Position numbers and translations under genes: made by a program. 64,000 nt of DNA from Diprion similis. Its lineage: Eukaryota > Arthropoda > Insecta > Hymenoptera > Diprionidae. Of this stretch, positions 1-12,396 are shown piece after piece; positions within the stretch are counted from its first letter, which is position 1; each line of letters opens with the position of its first letter. The notes below the pieces were generated by a model, which did not search any database, was not told the origin of the DNA, and worked only from the letters and a program-made list of their open reading frames with translations. The DNA lies in the NCBI RefSeq assembly GCF_021155765.1, contig NC_060106.1, positions 18,998,031 through 19,062,030 on the forward strand. The letters are read 5' to 3'.

Positions 1-1
1 C

Positions 2-919
2 ATGGAAGCGAAGATTAAAACAGAATATCATTTGAGACATCGAATCTGTCAAGTTTGTGAGAACGGATTGAGCAGTATAGACGAGATGAATCTCAGTAGC
101 TGCGAAACAAGGGTGGATGTTTTGATCGTGCTGTGGCGTTCCTACGAAGAGAATCATATCAAATTGCTTTGCGAGCCGTTTTACGCTCAAGATTCCTCAT
201 TTTATGTTGACGAAGAGAAATTTGCACAAACCGAGCATAAGTACTTAATAGCGCTCGGGAAATTCAAGAATCACGTGGTAGAGTTGAAGGCAAAAATGTC
301 TACTTCCAGAAGCGCATTAATCACCGTGGAACCCCCCGCGATCATACAATCGGAACTTCCGGCCATCGATCTACCGAGATTTTCGGGAAAATTCGAAGAT
401 TGGATTGAATTCAAATATAAATTCCAGTCACTTGTTCTGTCGCGCGGAGAATTATCGGACGCATTGAAAATGCAGTATCTCTTATCCTGTTTGCCAAACG
501 AAGCTGCCTCACTAGTAAGATATCTTCCGGTCAGCGCAGACCAGTATGAACATGCGTGGAAGATACTTTCAGTCAATTATCAGAAGAATCAGGTGATCGT
601 CAAAAAACATCTCGACGAACTATTTTCCATAAAACCGATGCAGTCGAAGGCCGCCTCCGAGATGAGTCGTATCATCACAACGACCACGAAAATTCTAAAC
701 GAGCTAGAAGCTCTCGGCCGGCCGACTAAGTATTGGGACGATATCCTAATACATTTAACGATTGCTCGTCTCGATTCTCAATCGCAGAAGATATGGGAAA
801 CGCTAGTGGACAACTCGGCAAAGCCTATCGAACAGCCGTCGACGTATGCAGATTTGAAAAAATTCCTTGACATACGACAGTATACCCTTGAATTGTTGGA
901 ACACGCACGATCTGAATAA
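2..919 (+). CDS. BEL/Pao-type retrotransposon Gag-like protein (Gag only)
   Basis: An uninterrupted 305-codon frame starts at an ATG two bases into the window and ends in TAA. The middle (about residues 120-290) has the look of the DUF1759/Gag region of BEL/Pao LTR retrotransposons: 'LPRFSGKFEDWIEF', then 'LLSCLPNEAASLV' and 'AWKILSVNYQ'. In intact elements this region lies N-terminal to zinc knuckles, protease, reverse transcriptase and integrase. None of these follows here: the frame closes after 'LELLEHARSE', and 919-2480 holds no pol-like frame and no obvious LTR. It is therefore a truncated element whose Gag frame is still open, or a domesticated Gag gene. The left edge is cut by the window, so an upstream exon or LTR cannot be excluded. 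Family assignment is fairly sure; functional status is open. Confidence 0.7.
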   Translation: MEAKIKTEYHLRHRICQVCENGLSSIDEMNLSSCETRVDVLIVLWRSYEENHIKLLCEPFYAQDSSFYVDEEKFAQTEHKYLIALGKFKNHVVELKAKMSTSRSALITVEPPAIIQSELPAIDLPRFSGKFEDWIEFKYKFQSLVLSRGELSDALKMQYLLSCLPNEAASLVRYLPVSADQYEHAWKILSVNYQKNQVIVKKHLDELFSIKPMQSKAASEMSRIITTTTKILNELEALGRPTKYWDDILIHLTIARLDSQSQKIWETLVDNSAKPIEQPSTYADLKKFLDIRQYTLELLEHARSE

Positions 920-2487
920 AAAATTGCGAATCTCAGCAACTCTGAACAGACGTCGCGTCGTCATCAAATCATGTATATAGTTATCGAGAAACTTTATAAT
1001 AGGGATAATGGAACTTTTATTGTCATGCCATTTTGATGAATAAACTTATTTTCTTATCGTCTTTCAATCCTGATATACTGCGAATTATCGGATAAACCTT
1101 TATAATATAATAAATTTCTTTTATTCATTATACTTTACCATGGTTATGTACAAATCAGAATGAAATCATGATTAATATATGTCTAGTGTGTCTATACTGT
1201 ACGATTGTATACATTAATTTAAAGAAGGCGTAGCTTGCTTTAAACGAAAGGGATATAATAAACTGCTTGAATAATATACCAGCAATCCTTATATAATATA
1301 TCTGAATAATTAATGAGATTGCCTGTTGGATTGCCGAATGCGTTTACCACGAAGTAAAAACTGATAAAAATGATACTGCAAGTCAATGATAACGTAAATA
1401 GAATAAGGATCCAAGCTAAGGATCAACACCATCTTGTTGTGGATCTATTATAAGATTTTTGAAGTACGAATGTTTATCTCAACTTCAGATCGAAGGATTA
1501 AACAGTTTTGTACGAAATTTTTTTTTCTACCAAATACGTTAAAAATTGACAACTGCAATGGGATTTATACATACAAGTACAACACTTTCAATCGAAATCT
1601 ATTCAACTCACAAGTGTAATAAATAAAAACGTATTTGGTACATTTTGCGTGGTCAAAATTGCTGCATCTTCAAATTGAAGGTGTAAATGGAAACCGTAAT
1701 TATTATTTGAATAACGATTCAGTGTTCTTATAGCTATAGTTTATGTTACAAGATATTTAAAAATTACTATCTTAATTAGGTATAAACATTTTTTTACTTT
1801 CAACAATAAAACGAATAAAACTGTTGCATTAAATGTACGTATATCTTAACGGAAAATGAATATTTAGCAAAAGTGTGGAGTAAATCAATCTGCGATCATG
1901 CAGACCTTGTATAATTAAATTAATAATAAACTTAATATGAATCGTCATCTTTATAGTACATTTTTTTATATTCAAACGTGACATGCACTTTCTTTAAGAA
2001 TATAAATTGCTTTGAAACTTATTTACTGTCCTTTCAAATCATACCCAAATTCTATCGCTTCACCTTTGCCAAGTAATCTACAAATTTTATAGATTACTGA
2101 TTTTATTTTATTGTCCCATTATGCATTGCAGTCTTTGCGATTTAAAATCAGTTTAGCAGATGAACGATTTGATTAAAAAATTGAACGAGTATCATGAAAA
2201 TCAATCTTTTTGTAACAGTCGTAAGATTAAAAATGACCATCAATTTGTTTTTGTCATTGGCAGAAGGCAAGAAAATTTTCGTATTTGTTTTGAGTACCTG
2301 CATCGCTCATCAAGTTCAAAAAAAATATCAGTTAAAATTGGAGATCTACATTTTCATGGAAAATGTATGACATTCCTAGAGGATAATTTTTCAAACTTCA
2401 CCAGTTCGTCTATGCAACAAATAGAGAAAAAAAAAACCAATAATAACGTCCACAATTTGAATAGTCATACTAAAACAAACTTGACGA
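920..2487. other. AT-rich intergenic stretch
   Basis: I see no supportable gene here. The segment lies between the Gag-like frame and the 3' end of the minus-strand zinc-finger gene, and its right part should contain that gene's 3' UTR. TTTATT (AATAAA on the minus strand) at 2102-2107 and 2107-2112 are possible poly(A) signals for it. A 113-codon plus-strand frame at 2160-2501 is low-complexity and antisense to this 3' region. Confidence 0.5.
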
Positions 2488-5400
2488 TTACGTGGTTGTA
2501 AAAATTTTTGTAGCTTCAGGCAGGATTACTTCTTCTTCAACATCGGCTAATGTAACGGTCAAAGGTAAAATTAAGGGCATCAAAATTTCTTGATGCTGCA
2601 TGACTTGCTGTGCCGTAATGGTCTCGGCTTGTCTGGTAATAGTAATAGTTTTCACATTCTGCAGTTTCATAGTTTGCGCCTGATTGCTGGTCTGAACTCT
2701 TCCTTGGTTGGTGGAGTTTTGTGCCCTGTTTTGACTTTGTAATAAATTTTGCTTGCACCTCTTGCTGTGCGCATATCGACTTCCGTTGTTGTTAAACCTT
2801 CGATCACAGGTCGGACAAGCGTACGGTCTTTGGCCGGTGTGGATGAATACGTGTTCTTTGAGTGATTTTAATCGCCTGAAATTTTTCGGACAATATTTAC
2901 AATGATATTTTGCTTCCCCTGTATGGGAGGTAAGGTGATTTGCCAATGTGTCGGCTCTGGCAAAAGCCCGTGAACAGTACTGGCAGATGTAAGGTCTCTC
3001 TTGCGTATGAGTTCTCATGTGCATCTTGAGATAAGCATTTGTTGTGAAAGGTCGGGAGCATACTTCGCAAACGTAAGGCTTGATGCCATTGTGTGCCCGG
3101 AGATGAGCGATTAGAGTCGTTGACTGAGTGAAGCTTTTTGAACAGATTTCGCACAGAAATCTTTTCGAGCTGTCTGTTTCTTTGTTTTTCTTGAAGTTCC
3201 TGTCATGTTTAGACAAATGATTTATCAGCTGGTCTTCTTTGGCAAAACGCTTGGTGCAACGATCACATTTGTATGGTTTAATCATATTGTGCTTAGCAAC
3301 ATGTATCTTGAGATGTTCTCGCCTATAAAATTTCTTTGGACAAATATCACAAAGGTATTTTTTACCTTCGTGGACCTGTATGTGACGCAGCAAACCTTTC
3401 CTAGACGTATATCGTTTATTACACTCTGTGCACTCGAGTCCAACAATGTCAGTTCTTCTTTTTCTAGTTATTTTTTCTCCAGGTTTTCTTTCTTCCGCCT
3501 GTGGCTCAATATCTCTCAAATCTTCCTCTGTCAAAATGCCTTCCATAACGTGCTTAGTTCTGTGCTCCTTCAGCATGTCATTGTTTTCAAAGCTATCCCC
3601 GCAAATGTTGCACTTTCTTACTTGGTCTGGATTCTTTTCCGAACATTTGTCATAGTGTGCTTTTAATTTATCTTTACGGTAGAATTTGACATTGCATATG
3701 TCGCACTCAAAGTTGGGTTCTTCATGCAGCAATTGATGTCGCAACAACGATTTTTTTGTACTGTATCTTTTCTTACAGGTCAAACATTCGTGAGTATCCA
3801 TAGGCCAATCCAAGCCACCGTCAAAGTCCGAGTCGTCATCAGACACGCGGTCATTTACTTTGCCTACTTTTTCATCCTTAATATGCAGCTCCATATGTTT
3901 GGTCAGTGATTGTTTGGAAGCACATTTTCTGCTACATGTTGCACATTGGTATTCCTTTTTTTCTGGTGTCTTTTTTTGTAGCTCCTCTCCATCATCACTG
4001 CTTTCGTTATCGTCAGCATTATTTTCAGTTTTAATTCTGTCAATGATCTTCTGCGCCTCTTTGGCTGCAATACGTTTTATTCGTTTATTGGGATCATATT
4101 CTTCCCCGCGAATAACAGTTTTGTGATTTGTTGCTACAAGATGATTTCGCAGGGTTAATTCATTCCCAAACGTTTTGTTGCATTGAGTGCATTTGAAAGA
4201 TTTCATTCTACCGTGTTGCTCCATGTGTCGCCTCAGATGATCTTTTCTCGTGAATTGTTGGTTGCATGATTTACATCCGTATTTGGTGCCTGTGTGAGTT
4301 TCAAGATGTCTTGATAAAGACTTTTTGTGTGAATAAACCATCGGACACTTAGGGCAGCGCAAGCCTTTTATGTCCGAATGTCGAGTTTTTCTACACGCAT
4401 AAGTTCCCTCATCTGCATGTATACTTTCCTCCAATTCGTCGACCTGTTTGATTTCAGCTTTCAGATCATCTTCTGTTAATACCCCCTCAATGACGTGTTG
4501 AGATCTGTGATTTTTAAAAACCTCCAATTCTTCAAATTCCTCATTACAAACACTGCATTTAAGCATTTCGTGTTTGATCATGTGTTTTTCAAGTGCCTTT
4601 TTGCTGTTAAATCTTTCTTCGCACTTCTCGCAATTATGATCATCACTATCTTCGTTGTAATCGGGATCTGAATCATAATTGTTATCATAGTTGTCAAAAT
4701 CCAACGTGTTCTCATCCTCGTGAAATGACACTTCCAGCGGCATCGGATCCACTTTTCCATCTTCTTTCTCATTTTCGTGCTGCTTAAGGTGTTTATTGTA
4801 TGATATTACGTACAGATATTCCTTACCGCAGTACGGACATTTGTTTGGTTGCTTGCCGGATGGGGAATGCTTTGTTTGCGAAGTTACTTTCTGGGTTTTT
4901 TCAGGCACCTTTACCAGCGACATAACTTTCCTAACTTCCTCATGCGAGTGCATGTGCTCCTTCAAAACGCCTTTCGACAAAAAATGTTTATCACACATAT
5001 AACACATGTAATAAACCTTCTCGGCTTTGGATGGCTGACTCTGTTTCAAGCGAGAGCTCAAGTTGAGATTTTCAAAGTAATTATCCTCATCCGAGTCATG
5101 GTCAAGAATAGGCGCTCTCCGAGCAGATTTCCGTTTACTTTTTCTCGTTTCCATTTGCAACGATTGCTCGCATGGTGAAGCTTCTGGTTTAATGTCTATC
5201 AATCTTTGGTCAAAATTACCTCCTTCCCTTTCTTCATTTACATATACTTCACTTTTCTCATTATTCTGTGGATTGCTTTCATTCCCTGAGTTGTCGGACA
5301 CTTCAGTTGCTGGCAATTCTTCTTTCAAATCTGATTTGCGTTGTGTTACATAGCCATGTTCTTGAATGACCATGATACCGGGATCCATCGCCATTTGCTC

Positions 5401-6728
5401 CCTAATTGATTCGTGGAGACGTTCGCTACTCTCAATCATTTCTAAATGTGCTCTTTCTGCCTCTGCGAGTTTTTCGACCTCTAAAAGTGCCAAATGATCT
5501 TTCAAGAGTGAAGGTGCCACTTCAGCATCATCTGAGTCACTATGTCTGGATTCGGTGCTGAGTTGAATCTCATCTTCGATTGACTGTTCCTCTTTCTTTT
5601 GACTATTTTGATCAGTTTCCAAGTGTACCTCAACCTCGTTGAAGAATAACTCTTCTTTGAGGTTCAAAGACACATATCTTTCTCGCAGAACACCATCCGC
5701 TTGCTCTACTTGCAGCTTGAATTCATAGGCCATTTCTAATTTTTCAGCGCAAGAAACACACAAATGTGCAGGTAAGCCATCTCCTGGTAGCATCTGGGAA
5801 ATGGACAAAGCAGATATTGAAAAATTATATGTTACAGATGAGCTATAATTCAAATATTCATTATCTACCAATAAGAATTTGGTTTATGATTGTGTAAATT
5901 AAAGGCATTGCAGATGTCAAGTGATAATTGATTTACTCATTGCATCCCTCGACCAGTACCCTAGTGTTATTACTGGTTCTAAGACAGCGTTTCGAATGTT
6001 GTCACTTGGTACAATCTCAATAAATAATGAAGATTACAATATTTTCTGACACTGAATTCACAAAATACTATAACCATCGACTTTGCAAGTAAATAATACA
6101 TATCAGAAAAATTAATTTAATATAGGGAAAAATAATAATCCATATAATCTCAGATATCAACAAATGAGAAATAATAGTGTGCCAAAACACCTGTTTTAAA
6201 TTTCATTTGTTACGCTTTTGGGTATGGTTTTGAAATGTAGCACATCACAAAAACTTTGAAAAATTTTAGTAATAAGGAAAGTGTGAATAGTAAATGTTGA
6301 GTCTTTCGACGTTGGGAATGACAAACTGTGTGCTCAAATGCCTCAAATTTTTACGACGTAAATTTTCGATGGGTCGATTGCAAGTGGATTTCTTTTGAAT
6401 GGTCCGTGCGTTCGCAAAGTTCGCGGGACTACGAGATCGCGATTACGCTTTGGATCTAAAAGTGAATTCAGATATATATAATGTGAATGTCAGAATACAG
6501 AAACTCTTATCGTAAAATTATGGTAAACCTTAACCTGAAAATTACGTGTCTAACCTTCGCTGCGGTGAAGCTCATTGCTTTGGCAGATAACGAGGCAACA
6601 TCAGTTTCAACAAATAGGTCTTTCATTTCTGATCCCTCGAGCAGACATACTCGACATATTTCTACGACAGTTACAATGTTTTCCTCACTTTCCAGTGGTT
6701 CCGACGTATTTACCTTTTCGGCGTCCAT
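2488..6728 (-). CDS. ZAD and C2H2 multi-zinc-finger protein (about 19 fingers)
   Basis: Two coding exons, complement(2488..5793, 6555..6728), give 1,159 residues. Exon 1 (58 codons from ATG 6728) carries the first half of a ZAD domain (CRVC at residues 26-29) and ends at AAG|GTTAGA. Exon 2 starts in phase 0 after 'tttcccag' with MLPGDG and supplies the second cysteine pair (CVSC). ZAD domains mediate dimerisation in arthropod zinc-finger proteins. A long acidic linker (about residues 75-320) follows, then about 19 C2H2 fingers at about 320-1072. Fingers 10 and 19 end in Cys rather than His. Only some late fingers have TGE/TGQRPY-type linkers. The tail is Gln-rich. The role is probably sequence-specific DNA binding in the nucleus; the target is unknown. 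Fingers 3-7 and 9-14 look like copies of one module (see findings). The ATG inside exon 2 at 5871 is intronic and not the start. Confidence 0.9.
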
Positions 6729-7652
6729 GTTTTGTTTGGTGCCCCCAGGGCCGACACAACATCGCTATTGCGACACCGTTCTTATGGGGTGCCAACACAC
6801 ACACGATGCCAATGTGTTCAAACCTTTCATTCTTCGTTCACCTAATTGGATATCATTTTTATTTAGTGACTTAAAAAACTTACACACATTCTTGTAGGAT
6901 CAAGTTTTGGAATATTTAAAATGCGTATAATGTCACCAATGAAGTCTGCGAAATTTTAGAATAGTCTAGATTTTCGTGGGCAAGAAAATGCTGCCGCAGT
7001 ATTATTTGGCTGACTGCCATGAAAATAGAAATTCGCATTCAAGACACACCAGGTAGCGCTAAAAGCCGTTTTGTATGAACTCTGGGTATAGCAGTTCCCT
7101 GCTTTATTGGCATTCTTACTGGTGGAAAAACTGGGCAAAAATTTTTTTTTTATCTTCCTTGCGCAGCTGAGTTCGTGAATAGCTCTTCTCTGTCCTAGAG
7201 TACTGTCCAAATATCAAAAGTAGATAGTTGTTCAAACTAACGTCAACTGAAGAAACCCCCTATAATTTCGTCAAATCTCGATGAGAGAAAGAAAAGGTAA
7301 ATAAACTTATTTAAAAGTCTGCCATCTAACTCTGTGGCTCGCCTTTATCCACCAAATATATCAGCAGCAACTAATCATACAAACTGAATTCGTTTCGTGT
7401 TCCATATGGACCGTATGGGCCAATGAATCGCGCGAACGTCTATGACCACGATAATGAGCTAGAAGCAGAAGAGGGAAGCAATAAGCATATGATTGAGGTA
7501 GCTTAAGTTGGTAAAACTGATAAGTTTAAATCTTTCGAATGCCCAACAGGTTTGGTGAGGTTTTCCGTTACCCGTTGCGTGGTCGGTGCAAGACGCTTGT
7601 GATTTTCCTCGAATATTTTTGTTGACCAAAAGTATTTTCGAAAGTATGTAAT
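6729..7652. promoter_or_regulatory. Shared region between two divergent genes
   Basis: The start codons of the zinc-finger gene (6728, minus) and the SP/TP-rich protein gene (7653, plus) lie about 0.92 kb apart and point away from each other. The interval must hold both promoters and 5' UTRs. I see no convincing TATA box or coding frame in it; short frames on both strands are unsupported. Confidence 0.5.
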
Positions 7653-10600
7653 ATGAGTCACCAAAGACCAAGTGAAAGAAATCCTGCTGGTTCTCGTGAG
7701 TATTGAATCTTGTCGCTTGTTTAGTTTATATTATGACTTTCACGCTTGATTATGATGGAGCGTCAATGTCGGTTCCTCGGATACGTTTCTAATCTAAGAA
7801 TTCACTACCCTGACGGAGTATTTTAACGGCCTCTGAATACAGAATGTAATGAAAATTAATGAGCCTGTCATTCAGTGTATGCTGTTCGACAGTTATGGTA
7901 CTTTGATGTAAATTCCGGAACGCGGTTAAAAGAGTTGGGATGAATTTGCTTTGATACAGCTTTGCCTCATATTAAGCTTTAGCATTGTTTGGTCTTTTTT
8001 GAGAACATTTAATTTACATTTAATTTGTTGTAGGTGGTGCAGCGAAAGTTTTGACAGATACTGACGCTGGTGGTGGGTCGGAATTCGTAGCACTTTATCG
8101 AGATACAGGACCAAACGTACAGTCAGATTCTGCAGACAGCAGCTTGAGCAACTCCTTAGGAGTCACTTATGATCAAGGTTCCTATATGGAAAATTTAATA
8201 TGTTTTCAAGTTCAGAGTCCGTTTAGCGATATAGCAGACTCATTGTCAAGGATGAAAATCAATGCTGAAAACAAGCCAGAATGTCATTCTGATGCAGCAG
8301 AAAATTTGACAACCGGATATAATTTTCACTCAAATTCTATTATATCCAGAAATACACCAGAGGATAGTATTTATCACAGAACTGTGAATACGCTAGCAGA
8401 TACGAGGTTTTCTGAAATACTGGCTGGCCGGTTGGATAACAGGGAAAATGTCGAAGCCTCCGGGGATGATCAAAGTTTATTGAACATTGCAATTAACGAA
8501 TCTAGAGAAAGCAATATGACAATAATACAGCTTTCCTCAGATGAAGAGTCTGATGACAAAGATTCACATCTATCAGCCTCATCATCACATATAGGTGTTG
8601 AATACGAAAGAGATTCTTTAGAAAGTGAAGGTCACTGCATCAGAAGTAGATCGAAACATCATGTTAATTTTAGTAATGTTCAAGAAAAAGACTTGTATGA
8701 GTCAGATATAATTGACACACATCCGAATCGTCAACAGCCAAGGATAGTATCTAATGAAAAGGTGGACTTTTGTGTCAATTTAGTAAAACCGCTTTCAATC
8801 GTGCAGGAAGAAAGCGTGTCTAAGGATAAAAATGATAACATACAAGAAAATGCAAGTGTCAATAATTCAGTTAAAGAGCACCCATTTATTTCTGTGGCAA
8901 ATGAGTCAGAGCAATTGATTACTGCCAATATACGTACACCGAATTTGCGTGCTTTACAATTTATCGAAAACTGTTACAAGTCATCTCCAAAGGTTGGTGT
9001 CAATGCAGATACCTTTGGCAGTGATCTAATCTCAGACATATCAAATTTATCAGCAATATGCAATTCCAAACTGAATTCTACAAGCTATCACGAGGTAAGC
9101 CCTTGTAAAGCCAAGATATTCAAAAGAATGTCTCAACAATTCGTTCAATCACCGACAAAATTTACCAAAGAGTTGATTACACTAATCGAAGAATCTGTGT
9201 TGCAATCTCAGCTTGAAAATGCTCATGCTTCGGATGTCAGCTTGAGCAGGCTTACAGAAGAATTCAGGAAAATCTGTCAGTACAAAAGGATTGAAGATGA
9301 ATCTGTGCCTGAGTCTGCTTTTGGCACATCATTTCAAATCTTACCTTCTCAATCAAGATTCAAAAATCAAACTGTAGCTAATGTCAGCTCAATAAACGAA
9401 GAAACAGCACTATCGCCGAAGCATAATTTTACCAAATTTGGTGGTGGCAAGAAAGTTTATCGCAAAACGCCCAGACGAGTGTTCAAACCATGCACTATGC
9501 CAAATTGTGCCAACGTTTCGCCTGGAACACCAAAAACCATTTCGGACACTAATTACAGTCCTAATGTCAATAACAGTACTGCAACTTTTGAGTTGTGGGA
9601 AAATTTATGCTGTGCTAATTCGCCTACTAAACAAGTGGAGCAAGTTCAGACAACAGATTTAGATGTTTCTGAAATTCTGAGTATGGAAGATTACATACGA
9701 AAGAGCGACAGGCAAATGGCTTCCCTTGAGGAAAGCAATCAATTTCTTGAAAAAATTGAAAATGGAGAAAAGCAGGTTTCCCACAATGAAAATGTACAAC
9801 CAACCTTGAAGAAGTCTCAAGCTCAGAGTGGTACAACAGTGGTTGAAAATAATGGACCTAATGAGAACATCATGGAGGTAAATGGAGAAGAAAATTGTCA
9901 GGAAATGGATAAACATGGTGCTGCTCGGCGAATCGAAAAACGAAGAAAATGTTTTGAGGAAGCTCGCAAAGTATTTGAACAGCAGCAAAGCTCTGTGAAT
10001 GCTAGAGCTCCAAGTAAAGTATCGGCTTCACGTGAAAATCAATCTTCGCTGGAATCTGTCTGCGATGCTGGATTCTTAAGCACACTTTCAGCATGTGTGG
10101 ATTATTTTGATGAAATAAGGACTATACGAAACTTGAAGAAATCATTGCAATGTATACTCGAATGTTCAGAAGATACTGAATCGGTTAAAGAAACCACAGA
10201 AGATTCCAGGTCGTTGGAATATGTTGAAGCTATTATTCTGCCAGTAAAAAATCGTGAAAATATACAAGGTCCGAAATCGTCGGTGATTTCAAACCCAGAC
10301 CCTGATGTCGGACAATCGAATTTGATTACGCAAACTCATCTGTATCTATCTGGTAGTCCCAGATCACCAAACCCTGGAGACCGACTGAAAAGTCCAATGA
10401 AAAATCGTCACCTGTCACCTGGTAACAAGCGTTCGCCTGGCACTCGAGCAGCCTCTGTATTGGCAAAAAAAATCAAAAGCCCTGTATCACCATCAAGAAG
10501 GCAAAATGTACACCGAGTTAAAACTATTGGGCGCGCACAGCAACCTGAGTTTACAACGCCTGAAAATCCAAGAACCAACTGTGAGAATAAACGAAGGGCA

Positions 10601-12396
10601 TTATCTGGTCGATCGAGAAATAAACCTACCGCACATCCATCATTGAAAGTTAAGCCAGCAGCTAGTTCTCCCGGTCTCACAGATGTAACCAATATCAATA
10701 AAGCACAGATAATACCAAAACTCATTGTATCAAATTCAACTCCTTGCAATTCTAAGAAAACACCTATCTGCTCAAGGAATACTTACGAGAATGCTGAAAT
10801 TGATTGTCAAAAAAAGCTTGGCTTTTCCGAATCAGTCACACCGAAAGTGAGGAAAACAAAATTTTTCGTTACACCGACGAAAAGCAACGAACCAGCACGT
10901 GCAAAAATGACATACAATAAAAGATTCTTTGATTTTCGAACACCGGCCAAATGTAAAGTCCCTTCGAAGAGTCCGTCCTCACCAGGAATAATGAGAGTAA
11001 ATTACGACACTGTTGAGAGTCCGGTAGCAATGTACATAAAAGGCACTGAACCGAATCTTATAAAAAATGTGAAGAGCAAGACAAATGAAAGAATGCTGAC
11101 TCCACGATCTATAACTCCGAAATCAAGATCTAAAATTAGCTCGCCGATACTTGCTAGGTCTCCGCGATTGTCACCAACCCGAGAGACTGCTAGATTGAAA
11201 TTCGAACTCAGTCCTGCAAAAAAGATGAAAGGAAAACAAGAGTTCAGCGACATTTTTAACACTGCACTATGTGAGGTAAGCCTTGAGTTATACTTGATTA
11301 TTTTATCACACCTTTTCTGTCTCACTCCTCCAAGACAATCTTTCTGATTAACAAACTAACAAAAGATATTTTTCCTGCAAACAATTCAAGTTCAATGTTA
11401 TTATTGAATTTACTAAAAAATAAATGGAAGCTACAATTTTTTCATTGTAGAAATGTGTGTCAATAGTATAATACACTTTTTTTTTTTTTTTTTCCTCATT
11501 TACGCAAACAAGAAAATTACACTACCTTTTTGTTTTTAACCATGTGTATGTGTAACTGTTCTAGAGTGATCCTTCATCAATCATTGGTACAGAAAGTACA
11601 TCCAAGTCACCATTTCCAAACATCTTCTATAAACCAGCGTCTTGCGTAAAAATGGTAAAAATGAAGCGTAAACATTAGTAATATTGAAAATTATGATTGT
11701 CGAATTGATTATTTTTGTATGAAGAAGCTGAACCTGTTTGGCGCCTGCAGAGTAATTTCTAACTCTGATATTATATTATCAATATTAGAAATCTGAGAAT
11801 AAATACTACTCGGTATTTGTACTTTCTCAATTAGAAATACTGGACTGGTAATTGGGAAATACGTGTGTCTTATATATTTTAACATGCATGCTAAGACAGG
11901 GCTTTATCACGACCTACTTTTATCATTTTCTTTACACTTTTTAAAGTATTCACACGATATTTTATAAGTATATTTGGTAATAGAATGAATTGTTGTATTT
12001 CAGGTTGAAGAAACTGTACCGAAGAAACGAAGGCCAAAGGTCTTGTCATCCGGACCTGTTCAGAAGTTGATTTACCGTCATGAAGGTAGTTATGAGTGAT
12101 TATAAGTTACAGAGAAAGTTACAGACACTTTTGAATCTCTTACTAGCGGTAGGGAACATGTCTTGAAAGTAACAGATTCAATGTTTCTTTTTATTTTTTA
12201 TCACTTAATTTCGGTGTTGACGATTAATTATTTATCCATAGGGCGCCTCAAATCAACGAAACAAGCACAAACAGTAGATTCTCATCGGCTACCTCATTTC
12301 GACACAACAAAGAGTTCGTCACAAGATTCAGGAGATATATCTGTGCTTCATCAAAGCCCAGCCACGAAAACGAATTATTTGATCAAGAAGAAATGA
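7653..12396 (+). CDS. Uncharacterised SP/TP-rich basic protein, 1,203 aa
   Basis: Five coding exons: 7653..7695, 8034..11275, 11565..11654, 12004..12085, 12242..12396. All junctions have GT/AG and matching phases (1,0,0,1), which total 1,204 codons with the stop. The ATG at 7653 gives MSHQRPSERN. The large exon has no ATG near its 5' end and depends on exon 1. I do not recognise the family. Visible features: an acidic, Ser-rich N-terminal half; a Glu/Arg-rich, probably helical stretch around residues 640-680 ('RIEKRRKCFEEARKVFEQQ'); and a strongly basic C-terminal third (about 780-1130) packed with SP and TP sites (SPGNKRSP, SPVSPSRR, LTPRSITPKS, SPRLSP) plus a conserved-looking 'SPVAMYIKGT'. 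Such sites suit proline-directed (CDK/MAPK) phosphorylation, so a nuclear or cytoskeletal role is possible but only inferred. A poly(A) signal lies at 12496-12501. Confidence 0.8.

Noticed and set aside
2160-2501. 113-codon plus-strand frame
   Set aside because: Antisense to the end and 3' UTR of the zinc-finger gene, low complexity, no recognisable family.
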